This document shows, piece by piece, positions 41,643-50,881 of a stretch of 64,000 nt of DNA. The notes under the pieces are model-generated. The model was not told the DNA's origin. It ran no database searches and saw only the letters and a program-made list of their open reading frames with translations. The stretch is from Mesorhizobium sp. SARCC-RB16n (lineage in GTDB: Bacteria; Pseudomonadota; Alphaproteobacteria; Rhizobiales; Rhizobiaceae): the NCBI RefSeq assembly GCF_008520305.1, contig NZ_ML703254.1, positions 102,482 through 166,481 on the forward strand, read 5' to 3'. Numbering within the stretch: the stretch's first letter is position 1; each line of letters opens with the position of its first letter. The translations under genes and the position numbers were made by a program.

Positions 41643-42704
41643 ATGACACTCACTATCCTCAATGTCGCCTATTCCCTCGCGCCCGTCGGACCGGATGCGG
41701 TCGGCGGGGCCGAACAGGTTCTGTCGATGCTCGACCGGGCACTGGTCCGCGCGGGTCATCGGTCCATCGTCGTCGGCTGTCGGGGCTCCAGCGCAAGCGG
41801 CATCCTTGTGGAAACACCGGCGGAAAGCGGCGTGCTCGACGAGGCCGCCAAGAGCCGTGCGCAACAGGCTCATCGCGTCGCGATCGCTTCTGCCCGCGCC
41901 AGCTGGCCGATCGATGTGGTTCATCTGCATGGCATCGATTTCGACGCCTATCTGCCGGACGATGGCCCGACCTTGGTGACCCTTCACCTGCCTCTGGACT
42001 GGTATCGGACCGAGGCACTGTGCCCGACGCGCAACGACCTGTGGCTTCATGCGGTTTCGGCCGCCCAAGAGAAAACAGCGCCACCAGGCGCCAGACTGGC
42101 ACCGCCCATTCCGAATGGCGTCGACATAGAGGCGTTCAGCCTGCTGCAACCGAAGCGCGACTTCGCACTGCTTCTTAGCCGGATCTGCCCGGAAAAGGGC
42201 ATCCACCTGGCGCTGGACGCGGCCAAGCAAGCAGGTGTGCCGCTGGTTGTCGGCGGCAAGGTCTATCCTTATGAAACGCACACACGCTACTTTCGCGAAG
42301 AAGTCCAACCTCGCCTCGATGGGCGCCGCCGCTTCCTCGGTCCGCTCGGTTTCACTGCCAAGCGGCGCTTTCTCAGCGCAGCGCGCTGTCTGGTCATTCC
42401 TAGCCTTGCCGCCGAGACCAGCTCACTTGTCGCCATGGAGGCGCTGGCCTGCGGCACACCGGTGGTCGCCTTTCCGAATGGCGCGCTTCCCGATGTGATC
42501 GAGCACGGCAGGACCGGTTTTCTCGTCAACACGGTCGACGAGATGGCCCAGGCCATCGTTGCGGCGTCCAGCCTGGACGGCGAGACATGCCGGGCGGAGG
42601 CGCGGCGACGGTTTTCGCTGGAACGGATGATCTCGTCTTATATGGACGCCTATCAAGCGCTGGCGCGATTTGGCACCGATGCCGGCCGCCTCGCCTTCAC
42701 ATGA
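41643..42704 (+). CDS. Family 4 glycosyltransferase
   Basis: A 353-residue GT-B glycosyltransferase: glycine-rich start (AYSLAPVGPDAVGGAEQVLS), IPNGVDIEAF, and donor-site block AETSSLVAMEALACGTPVVAF. The intergenic gap of 105 bp before it is the largest on this strand of the cluster after ino1 and shows no EcfG promoter. It overlaps the acetyltransferase gene by 4 nt. Confidence 0.86.
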   Translation: MTLTILNVAYSLAPVGPDAVGGAEQVLSMLDRALVRAGHRSIVVGCRGSSASGILVETPAESGVLDEAAKSRAQQAHRVAIASARASWPIDVVHLHGIDFDAYLPDDGPTLVTLHLPLDWYRTEALCPTRNDLWLHAVSAAQEKTAPPGARLAPPIPNGVDIEAFSLLQPKRDFALLLSRICPEKGIHLALDAAKQAGVPLVVGGKVYPYETHTRYFREEVQPRLDGRRRFLGPLGFTAKRRFLSAARCLVIPSLAAETSSLVAMEALACGTPVVAFPNGALPDVIEHGRTGFLVNTVDEMAQAIVAASSLDGETCRAEARRRFSLERMISSYMDAYQALARFGTDAGRLAFT

Positions 42705-43693
42705 GCCAACTGGTGTTGCGCAGCGAGATCATCGATGACCCGGGGCAATTCGATACCCTTGCGCCACACTGGTGGAAACTGTGGGAGCAGAGTTCCTCGG
42801 CGACGCCGTTTCAGTCTCCCGCCTGGCTGGTGCCATGGTGGCGCACATTCGCGCCCGGCGACCTGGCGACGGTCGCGGTCTGGCGCGGAGGCGATCTGAT
42901 AGGGCTGGCGCCGCTCTATCTCGAGCACGGGATCGCCGGCTCGAAATTGCTTCCGGTCGGCATTTCGCTCAGCGACTATCTGGACATCCTGTGCGTTCCC
43001 GGTACCGAAGCAACGGTCGTCGCCGCTATTGCCGAAAAGATCCTTTCAGTTGAATGGTCTCAATGGACCTTGTCGGATTTGCCGGAAGGCGGCGCCGGTC
43101 TTGCGATTTCACATCCCGATCTGAAGGCAGGGCGGCCAGCCGCTCATAGCGCTTGCCCCGTGCTTGCCATTGCCGGCGACGAAACCCTTGCGGGCTGCGT
43201 GCCTTCCCGACGCAGGCGCCAGCTGCGACGGGCGCGACAGGCTGCGTCCAGACGCGGCCGGATCGCGCTGTCGTCGGCACGAGGCAATCCGCAAACCTTC
43301 CTCGATCAGTTGATCCGCCTGCATGACGCACGCTGGGCAGGACGCGGAGGTGGCTTGTTGGCCGACGTCCCCGTAGAGCAATTCCACAGGCGCTCGCTTC
43401 CCTTGCTCGACGCTCGCGGTCTGGTCAGGTGCTGGCTGTTCGCGATCAACGGAAGGACGGTCGGCGCCTATTACGGCCTTCATCATCGCGGTCGTGCCTA
43501 TGCCTATCTCGGCGGCTTCGACCCTGACTATGCCGAAGAGAGCCCAGGCGCGATCCTGATCGGCCACGCGATCGCGGAGTCGATCCGCGAAGGTGCGCGC
43601 GAGTTCGACTTCCTGCGCGGTCAGGAGGCCTACAAATATGGTTGGGGCGCCATCGATAAGTGGACCATGCGCAGGGTCTGGACGCGGAGCTGA
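42701..43693 (+). CDS. BioF2/FemAB-like GNAT acetyltransferase
   Basis: A 330-residue double-GNAT-fold protein of the Acetyltransf_6 type (ATPFQSPAWLVPWW at the start; C-terminal GAREFDFLRGQEAYKYGWG). Such proteins transfer acyl or aminoacyl groups in polysaccharide loci. Overlaps the preceding glycosyltransferase gene by 4 nt. Confidence 0.82.
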   Translation: MSQLVLRSEIIDDPGQFDTLAPHWWKLWEQSSSATPFQSPAWLVPWWRTFAPGDLATVAVWRGGDLIGLAPLYLEHGIAGSKLLPVGISLSDYLDILCVPGTEATVVAAIAEKILSVEWSQWTLSDLPEGGAGLAISHPDLKAGRPAAHSACPVLAIAGDETLAGCVPSRRRRQLRRARQAASRRGRIALSSARGNPQTFLDQLIRLHDARWAGRGGGLLADVPVEQFHRRSLPLLDARGLVRCWLFAINGRTVGAYYGLHHRGRAYAYLGGFDPDYAEESPGAILIGHAIAESIREGAREFDFLRGQEAYKYGWGAIDKWTMRRVWTRS

Positions 43694-43697
43694 CGTC

Positions 43698-44696
43698 ATG
43701 AGTGCAACCTGGCCGGAATCCGCCCAGCGCCGGAGAGCGATTAAATTAGCCGTCGAAGACTGCATGGCGGATGGCGTTTGCGCCGAAGCCGTCGTCGCCA
43801 GGCTGGCGCTTCATCCGCAGACGGGGATCAGGGCGGGGGAGCTGGCGGAGATCGTGCTGGATATCGTTCCGTCGGATTGGCGAGATGGGGAAAGACTGCA
43901 AGAGGTAGCCGGGCTGCTTCGCCGCAAACCAGGCTCCTTTGCCACGTTGCGAGCGACAGGCGCTGCCGTTCGGCACGCTCGCGACGACAACGAGACGGAT
44001 GCCGCCGTCGTCATGCGGCTGGCCTCGAGCTTCGATGCGGCGGCAGCGATTTCGGGGACAGCAAGTGTCCAGCTCGCATCGCTTGGCGATGAGGACAGGC
44101 TGTCAGCCACGACCGACGAAATCGTTGCCTGGCTCGAGGAGCAGAACTTCACCGGCACCAGCCGGAATATTCTGGACATTGGTTGCGGCATCGGCCGTTT
44201 CGAGCATGCGCTTTCCAAATCCTTCAATCGGATGGTCGGCATCGATATATCCTCGCGGATGATATCCATTGCCTCCGAGCGGTGCGTCGCGCTGCGCAAC
44301 GTCGAATTGCGGCAAACCTCCGGCCTCGATTTGGCCGAATTCGATGACAGCAGTTTCGATTGCGTGCTGGCGGTCGACAGCTTTCCTTATCTGGTTTTGG
44401 CCGGCATGGCTGAGCGGCATTTCGATGAGATTGCGCGCGTTCTGAAACGGCCAGGCTGGCTGGCCGTGCTGAACTATTCCTATCGCGGATCGTTTTTTTT
44501 GGACAGCGCCGATGTCAGTCGTCTGGCGGAAGCTCACCAATTGCGGGTTGTGATCAATGGCGAGAAGCCGTTTCGGTCATGGGATGGCGACGCTTTCCTG
44601 CTTACTCGTGGCGGCGGAACATTACTGCGCGACGCCAGTTCGGACACCGAACCAGAGGCACTGAAAAATGCCCTAATCCGAAGGAGGAAATCATGA
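43698..44696 (+). CDS. SAM-dependent methyltransferase with N-terminal helical extension
   Basis: A 332-residue protein. The first 130 residues are helical and unrecognised; the methyltransferase domain follows (NILDIGCGIGRFEHAL, GIDISSRMISIA, FDCVLAVDSFPYLV). It is 4 nt downstream of the acetyltransferase gene and is the last clear gene of the glycan cluster. Confidence 0.83.
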   Translation: MSATWPESAQRRRAIKLAVEDCMADGVCAEAVVARLALHPQTGIRAGELAEIVLDIVPSDWRDGERLQEVAGLLRRKPGSFATLRATGAAVRHARDDNETDAAVVMRLASSFDAAAAISGTASVQLASLGDEDRLSATTDEIVAWLEEQNFTGTSRNILDIGCGIGRFEHALSKSFNRMVGIDISSRMISIASERCVALRNVELRQTSGLDLAEFDDSSFDCVLAVDSFPYLVLAGMAERHFDEIARVLKRPGWLAVLNYSYRGSFFLDSADVSRLAEAHQLRVVINGEKPFRSWDGDAFLLTRGGGTLLRDASSDTEPEALKNALIRRRKS

Positions 44697-44994
44697 CATC
44701 CGGCTGCAAAAACATTTTGATCTGGGCGGCCAGGGCAAGGGTACCGGCGCCGGCGCGATGAAACCTGACCAAAAGATCGGAGAAAACGCCGTTCTCTCCA
44801 ATCGTGACAAGAAACAGCACAGCGATGAGCGCGGACTGGACGGAGTGCGATCAATATCAGGATCATGTCGCGAACCAATTGCCGAAGGATTGAACGCCGC
44901 ACCGCATTCTTGGCCCGCGCCACCGCAAGGCCAGGAAATAAACCTGTGCAAGCGCCGCTGGCAACCGTGCCAGGCGGTGGACATCGGCTTGTAA
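44693..44994 (+). pseudogene. Possible frameshifted small gene after the glycan cluster
   Basis: An ideal ribosome-binding site (AAGGAGGAAATC) precedes ATG 44693, which overlaps the methyltransferase stop, but the frame ends after 22 codons. Moving frame near 44722 joins a glycine-rich stretch to an open frame that runs to 44994 (KPDQKIGENAVLSNRDKK). The strong start signal against a broken frame suggests a damaged gene; a genuine 22-residue peptide plus a second ORF from 44758 is the alternative. Confidence 0.25.
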
Positions 44995-45049
44995 TGTCGG
45001 GCATTTATCACCACACATAGATTAAGGGGCCGCTGTCTATCAAGGGAAC

Positions 45050-45232
45050 ATGATGTCTCGTTCGAGCGATGATACCGTGGTAGACCCGCGTGTCGGTTTG
45101 GCGATGGATCAGGAGATACATTCTCTCCTGTCTGCGATAGAGCAGGAGAAAATTCCGGACCGGCTGATGAAGCTGGCAATAGATCTGCAAAACGCGCTGG
45201 TCGAGAAGCGTCGGCGTGACGTGAAGAACTAA
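45050..45232 (+). CDS. NepR-like anti-sigma factor (copy 2)
   Basis: A 60-residue acidic-then-basic protein. The helix-PDR-helix core (SLLSAIEQEKIPDRLMKLAI, then LQNALVEKRR) fits the NepR pattern and parallels copy 1 at 22633-22824. AAGGGA precedes ATG 45050. It runs tail to tail with ecfG, with adjacent stop codons at 45232/45233, instead of preceding ecfG on the same strand as in most rhizobia. Motif-based call. Confidence 0.65.
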   Translation: MMSRSSDDTVVDPRVGLAMDQEIHSLLSAIEQEKIPDRLMKLAIDLQNALVEKRRRDVKN

Positions 45233-45796
45233 CTATCCGCGCCTATCACCCTCGATGTCGAGTTGACCATCAGACAGATGATTTCGCCTTTCCATCAATG
45301 TCTGCAGCGAACTCTCCCCGAGCAATTCGAGGATGTTGGCGCGGGCACGGTTCAGTCGGCTTTTGACCGTCCCTACCGCGCAACCGCATATCTCGGCCGT
45401 TTCCTCATAGCTCACTCCCAGAACGCCGATCAGCATCAGAACCTCGCGTTGATGTTCGGGTAGCTTTTGAATGGCGCCGTGAACTTCCTTGCTCTGGACG
45501 CTCCATTCCTGCGTGGCTTCCGAAATCGGTCTGGAAGATGCACAGTCGAGCAGGCCTGGCGCTTCCCGGGCGGCGATCTTGATCCGCGTGTAGTAAGTAT
45601 TGCGCATAATGGTGAAGAGCCACGACTTCATGCGTGTGCCAGGTTCGAACTTCTCGATGTTGGCGAGACCCTTGGTCAGTGTCTCCTGCACCAGATCGTC
45701 GGCATCGTCGGGGACACGGCAGAAAGTACGGGCGAAAGCCCGCAGGGCCGGTATCAGCTCAACGATGGAAACTTCATTTGTTTCCTGGTCGGCCAA
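45233..45796 (-). CDS. ecfG: EcfG-type general stress sigma factor
   Basis: A 187-residue ECF sigma factor with region 2 (IVELIPALRAFARTFCR, DDLVQETLTKGL, WLFTIMRNTYY) and region 4 (LPEHQREVLMLIGVLGVSYEE, GTVKSRLNRARANILELL). It is the likely reader of the GGAAC-N17-GTT promoters in this window. I propose TTG 45796 (GGAGG 7 nt upstream) over TTG 45817. A GGAAC-N17-ATT element at 45864-45888 could mediate autoregulation. No phyR of normal architecture is in the window. Confidence 0.88.
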   Translation of the reverse strand: MADQETNEVSIVELIPALRAFARTFCRVPDDADDLVQETLTKGLANIEKFEPGTRMKSWLFTIMRNTYYTRIKIAAREAPGLLDCASSRPISEATQEWSVQSKEVHGAIQKLPEHQREVLMLIGVLGVSYEETAEICGCAVGTVKSRLNRARANILELLGESSLQTLMERRNHLSDGQLDIEGDRRG

Positions 45797-45863
45797 GATG
45801 TAGCCTCCGGATGACAATGGTCCAGCTCCGAGAAGAATGACTATATGAACGCAGCCCCTGCTA

Positions 45864-45888
45864 AATGCATGGAAGTTTGGTTCGTTCC
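45864..45888 (-). promoter_or_regulatory. Near-consensus EcfG promoter upstream of ecfG
   Basis: The minus strand reads GGAAC (45888-45884), 17 nt, ATT (45866-45864). It differs from GTT at one base but fits the looser GGAAC-N18-TT form recalled for RpoE2. Confidence 0.4.
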
Positions 45889-46007
45889 TCTCGCTGGAGA
45901 CAACTGTTCAGAAATTCCGCGCAGGTCGAAATAGCTGTCATTCCTCGGCGGATGCCATCTCCACAGATGACGCCTTTTTCGGTGCGCGCGCACCGGTTCT
46001 TTTTATG

Positions 46008-46032
46008 GGAACAAAGCCGCGCACCGCCAGTT
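46008..46032 (+). promoter_or_regulatory. EcfG-type promoter of katE
   Basis: GGAAC (46008-46012), 17 nt, GTT (46030-46032), 47 nt before ATG 46080. Confidence 0.85.
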
Positions 46033-46079
46033 TGATGCCCTGAGTACTTCTTTCCAGCATCAAATCGAGGATTCTGTTC

Positions 46080-48191
46080 ATGGCCAAATCCGCCCGTCGC
46101 TCCGCTCGCCAATCGGCAAGTGGACTGGAACAGGATAGCGCGCGGGGAAACGGCGGGGAACTGCATCAGATCGCGGGGGGTGAGACGCCCACCTTGACCA
46201 CGGCGCTCGGAATTCCTGTCTCCGATGATCAAAACACATTACGGGTCGGCGAACGCGGACCATCGCTGATCGAGGACTCTCATTTTCGCGAGAAGATTTT
46301 CCACTTTGACCATGAGCGCATCCCGGAAAGGGTGGTCCACGCCCGCGGCTATGGCGCCCATGGCTATTTCGAGACCTACGAGTCACTGGCCAAATACACA
46401 CATGCCGATATTTTCCAGAGGGCCGGCGAAAAGACGCCAGCCTTCGTGCGGTTCTCGACGGTCGCGGGCAACAAAGGCTCGTTCGATCTCGCACGCGACG
46501 TGCGCGGCTTTGCGGTCAAACTCTATACCAAGGAGGGCAATTGGGATTTGGTCGGCAACAATATTCCGGTCTTCTTCATCCAGGACGCGATCAAGTTTCC
46601 CGATCTGATCCATGCCGCCAAACAGGAGCCGGACCGGGCCTTCCCTCAAGCCCAGACAGCGCACGATAATTTCTGGGACTTCATCAGCCTTATGCCGGAA
46701 TCGATGCACATGGTGATGTGGATCATGTCGGATCGGGCGATCCCGCGCTCCTTCCGCTTCATGCAGGGCTTTGGCGTGCACACGTTCCGCTTCGTCAACG
46801 CGAAAGAGGAATCCACCTTCGTCAAATTCATCTGGAAGCCAAAGCTCGGCATGCAATCGGTGGTCTGGAACGAAGCGGTCAAGATCAATGGCGCCGATCC
46901 CGACTTTCATCGTCGCGATCTGTGGGACGCCATCCAGTCCGGCAATTTCCCGGAATGGGAGTTGACGGTGCAACTGTTCGATCAGGCATTTGCCGACAGC
47001 TTCGATTTCGACATTCTTGATGCAACAAAGATCATTCCGGAAGAGGTACTCAAACCCGTCCCGGTCGGGCGGCTGGTGCTCGACCGGATGCCGGATAATT
47101 TCTTCGCCGAGACCGAGCAGGTTGCCTTCATGACGCAGAACGTGCCGCCCGGAATCGACTTCTCCAACGATCCGCTTCTGCAGGGCCGCAACTTCTCCTA
47201 CCTCGACACACAGTTGAAACGGCTGGGCAGCCCGAACTTTACCCATCTCCCGATCAATGCGCCGAAGTGCCCGTTCGCCCATTTCCAACAGGATGGGCAC
47301 ATGGCCATGCGCAATCCGGTCGGTCGCGCCAACTATGAACCGAATTCATGGAGGCTAGGACCGCGCGAGGATCCGCAACGCGGCTTCCGTTCCTTCGCCG
47401 TTGCCGAAGAAGGGCAGAAGGTGCGCCTGCGGGCGGAAAGCTTCGCCGATCACTACAGCCAGGCCCGGCAATTTTTCAACAGCCAGACACCACCGGAGCA
47501 ACGTCACATCGCGATGGCGCTGACGTTCGAATTAAGCAAGGTCCAGGCACCCGCGATTCGCGAACGCATGGTTTCGCATCTGCTGAACATCGACGAAACC
47601 CTGGCGACCACCGTGGCTGGCAAGCTCGGCATTCGCGATATGCCCGAACCCGCGGAGGCACCCGTTCCGACGCGCGACGACCTGCCGCCGTCGCCGGCGC
47701 TCAGCATCATTGAAAACGGGCCGGACAGTTTCAAAGGCCGCAAAGTCGGCGTCTTGCTCAGCAACGGAGCCGACGCTGCACTGTTTGAACAACTCCGCTG
47801 CGCTATCGAAGCGGAAGGCGCGGTGATGGAGGTGGTTGCGCCCAAGGTGGGTGGCGTCGACGCGGCTGACGGCACCCACATCGAGGCCAGGCACATGATC
47901 GACGGCGGCCCGTCTGTCTTGTTCGACGCCGTGGTGCTGCTCCTCTCCGAGGAAGGTGCCGAGATGCTGCTCAACGAGGCGGCCGCGAAGGACTTTGTGT
48001 CCGATGCCTTCGCGCATTGCAAGTTCATCGGCTTCACACCGGCAGCCGAGCCTCTCCTGGCCAAGACGGGCGTCGCTCCCGATGCCGATGAGGGCCTGAT
48101 AGGGCTTGATACCGCAGCTTCCGTGAAGACATTTGTGCAGGCCTGCCGCAAACTGCGGCTTTGGGCGCGGGAGGCGGCCGTCAAGCTTTGA
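46080..48191 (+). CDS. katE: Large-subunit (clade II) catalase KatE
   Basis: A 703-residue monofunctional haem catalase. The distal His lies in [14 protein letters not shown], the Asn region is [13 protein letters not shown], and the proximal haem Tyr is in [13 protein letters not shown]. After about residue 530 a flavodoxin/DJ-1-like C-terminal domain ([20 protein letters not shown]) is present, as in E. coli HPII. It destroys hydrogen peroxide in the cytoplasm and is a classic GSR target. Confidence 0.95.
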   Translation: MAKSARRSARQSASGLEQDSARGNGGELHQIAGGETPTLTTALGIPVSDDQNTLRVGERGPSLIEDSHFREKIFHFDHERIPERVVHARGYGAHGYFETYESLAKYTHADIFQRAGEKTPAFVRFSTVAGNKGSFDLARDVRGFAVKLYTKEGNWDLVGNNIPVFFIQDAIKFPDLIHAAKQEPDRAFPQAQTAHDNFWDFISLMPESMHMVMWIMSDRAIPRSFRFMQGFGVHTFRFVNAKEESTFVKFIWKPKLGMQSVVWNEAVKINGADPDFHRRDLWDAIQSGNFPEWELTVQLFDQAFADSFDFDILDATKIIPEEVLKPVPVGRLVLDRMPDNFFAETEQVAFMTQNVPPGIDFSNDPLLQGRNFSYLDTQLKRLGSPNFTHLPINAPKCPFAHFQQDGHMAMRNPVGRANYEPNSWRLGPREDPQRGFRSFAVAEEGQKVRLRAESFADHYSQARQFFNSQTPPEQRHIAMALTFELSKVQAPAIRERMVSHLLNIDETLATTVAGKLGIRDMPEPAEAPVPTRDDLPPSPALSIIENGPDSFKGRKVGVLLSNGADAALFEQLRCAIEAEGAVMEVVAPKVGGVDAADGTHIEARHMIDGGPSVLFDAVVLLLSEEGAEMLLNEAAAKDFVSDAFAHCKFIGFTPAAEPLLAKTGVAPDADEGLIGLDTAASVKTFVQACRKLRLWAREAAVKL

Positions 48192-48263
48192 TGGCACGGA
48201 ATGAACTGACGCCGCCGCGCGTCTGCGGCCTCGGTCACCGTCAAGCCTCAATTGGGAAGCGAC

Positions 48264-48758
48264 CTATGATTGGCTGTCGTTCCCAGCCGCCTGTCGTCGC
48301 TGCTTTTGCAGGACCTCGTCGGTCCCGACCAGCTTCTTTGCTCGGCCCGGAATGGTGGTGGACACCACCGCGGGCGGGTCGCTTGCCGGAAAAGAATCCT
48401 CCAATCCTGCCTGCAGTTGATCCTCGAGCGTCTGAGGTTCTTCCGAGCGGCCGTGCGTTCTGCGCGTGTCCATCTTCTCCAGGGGCTGTTTCTTCTTTGG
48501 CGAATCGTTCGCTTCCCGGATCAAGGCATAAAGCTGCTCGATCGCGAATTCCTTCATCGTTTCGAAATCGGGCCGATCGTCCTTCGTCGCCTCGATCTGA
48601 ACGACCATGGCCTTCTCGAACCGCTCAAGGCTTTCACCGCCACCGGCGTGGGAAAGCCGCAGCAATGCTTCGTGCAGCATTATCGGGGTGAAGTGAGCTG
48701 CCGCTTCCAGTTTGAGCTGCCGCAGACGGTCCGCAGTGGCGGCCTGGAATTTTGACAT
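48264..48758 (-). CDS. Stress-promoted hypothetical protein
   Basis: A 164-residue soluble protein. The N-terminal half is helical (FTPIMLHEALLRLSHAGGGE, EFAIEQLYALIREA). The C-terminal part carries LEDQLQAGLEDSFPASDPPA, a segment seen at the end of many small rhizobial stress proteins. The function is unknown. The EcfG promoter ends 30 nt upstream. Confidence 0.7.
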   Translation of the reverse strand: MSKFQAATADRLRQLKLEAAAHFTPIMLHEALLRLSHAGGGESLERFEKAMVVQIEATKDDRPDFETMKEFAIEQLYALIREANDSPKKKQPLEKMDTRRTHGRSEEPQTLEDQLQAGLEDSFPASDPPAVVSTTIPGRAKKLVGTDEVLQKQRRQAAGNDSQS

Positions 48759-48787
48759 GGCGGTGTCCTCTCTCTCACAATCGTCTT

Positions 48788-48812
48788 AACGACGGCTGAT
48801 CGCCGATGTTCC
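48788..48812 (-). promoter_or_regulatory. EcfG-type promoter of gene 48264-48758
   Basis: The minus strand reads GGAAC (48812-48808), 17 nt ending in C, GTT (48790-48788): full CGTT form. Confidence 0.82.
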
Positions 48813-48978
48813 CCCACACCTGAACACACTTCGTATCCAGCGAACTATGGACCAAGCTTGGTGCCAGACCGGCCGACGCCTCCCATGATGTTGCGGTTGC
48901 TGGTCATGATGAGCGGGGGGTTCCCGGCAAGGTACCCGGCGGCCGCTTTCCAACATGTCACGATTTTCTTGTGACGAA

Positions 48979-49003
48979 GGAACCAACTCGGGATTCACCG
49001 GTT
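48979..49003 (+). promoter_or_regulatory. Orphan EcfG-type promoter
   Basis: GGAAC (48979-48983), 17 nt, GTT (49001-49003) pointing right. No convincing gene or terminator follows before 49486, so it may drive an unannotated RNA or be a chance match. Confidence 0.5.
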
Positions 49004-49223
49004 CGGCCCAATCCACCGGAGCTTTCCTGACAGGCCCTGCCGGAGACGCCGGGTCACGAACGCATTGAGGATCGCGCGTGAGCCGGCCAAATCGATGATG
49101 GATGCATAGGACAGCGAAATCCATCCAGGAGGGCCAGGACACCGAGGGCGTGCCATGAGCTTCGACGCACTCTTCTCGACCTCTATCCGGGAATTTCGTG
49201 ACATCCGCCACAGCCATTGCGGA

Positions 49224-49409
49224 TCATCGCCGGGACGCGCGGTCAGTCCGCACCAACGCCTGCAGGATGGTGGTTTCTCGTAGACTGTTGCTGTGAACGA
49301 AGCCGGCGGCATAGACTGCCGAGGCAACGACCACAGCCGCCGATACGCCTGCCACCCATAGAAGGCGAACGGCGCCTGCCTGACGGCCTGTCGGCTTATC
49401 TGCGCCTAC
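49224..49409 (-). pseudogene. Remnant of a small membrane protein gene
   Basis: A 61-codon open frame encoding a basic start and a membrane helix (LLWVAGVSAAVVVASAVYAAG) but no usable start codon; TGA directly precedes it. An ATG-AGT in another frame just upstream would join to the same protein if 4 bases were removed. This looks like a frameshifted small gene. Confidence 0.35.
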
Positions 49410-49486
49410 TCATTCCAGTAAGAACGCCGCCCGATTAGTCGCCCCGGGGACAAGGACGACTTGGGGCGGCGCTCCGAGCCAACGGC

Positions 49487-49807
49487 TCATTTGTTGCAGT
49501 TCTGCATGTTCGACGTTGTCGCACCCGAGGCGGTGTTGTTGTCGATGTCGTTGCCCGCGGCATCCTTGCAGCGGTCCGCCATGCCGTTCGGCGCGGTTGT
49601 CGAATTGGTTGCGTTCGGGTCAGTGGGCGTTACCGATCCACCAGAGCCAGTGCCGGTGCCAGTGCCGGTCCCATTGCCGCCATTCATGCCACTGGAGGTG
49701 CCGGACGTCGAGCCTGAACCGTTGGATCCGGTACCGTTCGACTGAGCCATGGCCGAGGTAGCCAGAGCGGCCGCAAGCACCGTGGCGGAGAGAAGTTTTG
49801 CAATCAT
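49487..49807 (-). CDS. Secreted Gly/Ser/Thr-rich low-complexity protein
   Basis: A 106-residue precursor with a Sec signal peptide (MIAKLLSATVLAAALATSAMA). The mature chain is almost entirely Gly, Ser, Thr and Asn with short repeats (GTGTGTGTGSGG), then a Cys-containing tail (ADRCKDAAGND, MQNCNK) that could form one disulfide. AAAGGAG precedes ATG 49807. Probable periplasmic or surface protein of unknown role. Confidence 0.7.
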   Translation of the reverse strand: MIAKLLSATVLAAALATSAMAQSNGTGSNGSGSTSGTSSGMNGGNGTGTGTGTGSGGSVTPTDPNATNSTTAPNGMADRCKDAAGNDIDNNTASGATTSNMQNCNK

Positions 49808-49845
49808 GGAGAATCTCCTTTGGTTGTGGTGTACTGCCTCCACCA

Positions 49846-49870
49846 AACCAGTCGTTCCCTGATATGTTCC
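49846..49870 (-). promoter_or_regulatory. EcfG-type promoter of gene 49487-49807
   Basis: The minus strand reads GGAAC (49870-49866), 17 nt, GTT (49848-49846). A second GGAAC lies inside the spacer but has no matching -10. Confidence 0.8.
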
Positions 49871-50630
49871 GGATGAAACATGTCTTCGGCGGGATTCTTA
49901 TGGTTTTTGGCGATCGATTGATGATGGTCCTCGCACCCACTACGCGTTGACGCCGGCGCCGGATCAGGGCACCAGTGGTGATGCCCAACGCGGCCGAGGC
50001 CTCAAATCAGGCGCGGCTTCAACGGCTTGTGAGTGCGCGAAATTTATGTTGCCTGGGAAACCAGGTTCCGCGGCAAACAGGACGCTACGGCGGACAAGGC
50101 GCGCGGCTTATTTTCTCAACATCGGCTCTGTTCGTGCCTGGGGCAGCCATTGAGCTTAGCCGAAGCCATTCCATTCTCTGTAAACCGACAACACCGGAGC
50201 ACAGGCGTCGTCGTGACTTTCGTCCGGAAAATAAGGGACAGGCGTGACGAGTATGCCCGATTGCGGTGACCAACACCTTGCTTGGATCGGTCATCATCCG
50301 TTCATCTCGGATTTCGACGCCTATTCGCGCTTGAGGACGGGCGGCAGCTCTAGATGAAGCATCGAAGGCGATTGGGATTCGGCCTGAGGCGGGCTGATGA
50401 TCAACGCCGCAGGCGATCTCAATCTATTTACCTGCGATTGGGGTTGTCCAAGCGCTCGCCCTTCTGCCTTCCTGAGACGGCAGGTCGAATAAGTTTCGAG
50501 TGTGGCGCGGCAAGCGTCGGCGGTTGCGCAATTGAGGGGGTGAGTTTCCGGTGACACTTGGGCGCCCGAAGTTGTGTCTATCTTCGGGACGTCTGTCGCG
50601 GCTTTCCCCACCGCTTCGTCAGCCCGGCGT
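49871..50630. other. Intergenic region without a recognised gene
   Basis: About 760 bases with only short frames of non-protein-like composition on both strands. I find no promoter match, terminator or repeat here. Confidence 0.5.
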
Positions 50631-50813
50631 TCAATCCTTCAAAGCGTCCCGAACCGCGTCCTTTGCCTTGCCAACCCCTTTTTGCAGGCTCCCTTCAGCC
50701 TTGTCGGCAGCTCCGTCAGCGCGAAGTTTGTCGTCGCCCGTGGCCTTTCCGACCTTATCCTTTATCTCGCCGCGCAGCTTCTTAGCTGAGCCCTTGATTT
50801 CATCCTTGTGCAT
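50631..50813 (-). CDS. CsbD family stress protein
   Basis: A 60-residue highly charged, helical protein with the CsbD pattern (DEIKGSAKKLRGEIKDKVGK, then GAADKAEGSLQKGVGKAKDA). The family is induced by stress in many bacteria; its mechanism is unknown. AGGAG precedes ATG 50813. Confidence 0.88.
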   Translation of the reverse strand: MHKDEIKGSAKKLRGEIKDKVGKATGDDKLRADGAADKAEGSLQKGVGKAKDAVRDALKD

Positions 50814-50839
50814 GATCTTCTCCTCTTTGGTCAAAACCA

Positions 50840-50864
50840 AACTATGCGCTACCTGAAAAGTTCC
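50840..50864 (-). promoter_or_regulatory. EcfG-type promoter of csbD-like gene
   Basis: The minus strand reads GGAAC (50864-50860), 17 nt, GTT (50842-50840). Confidence 0.82.
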
Positions 50865-50881
50865 AGAGGAGCAGGATCGGA

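Noticed and set aside
46383-47300. A 305-codon minus-strand frame
   Set aside because: Antisense to katE with no recognisable motif or start signal.
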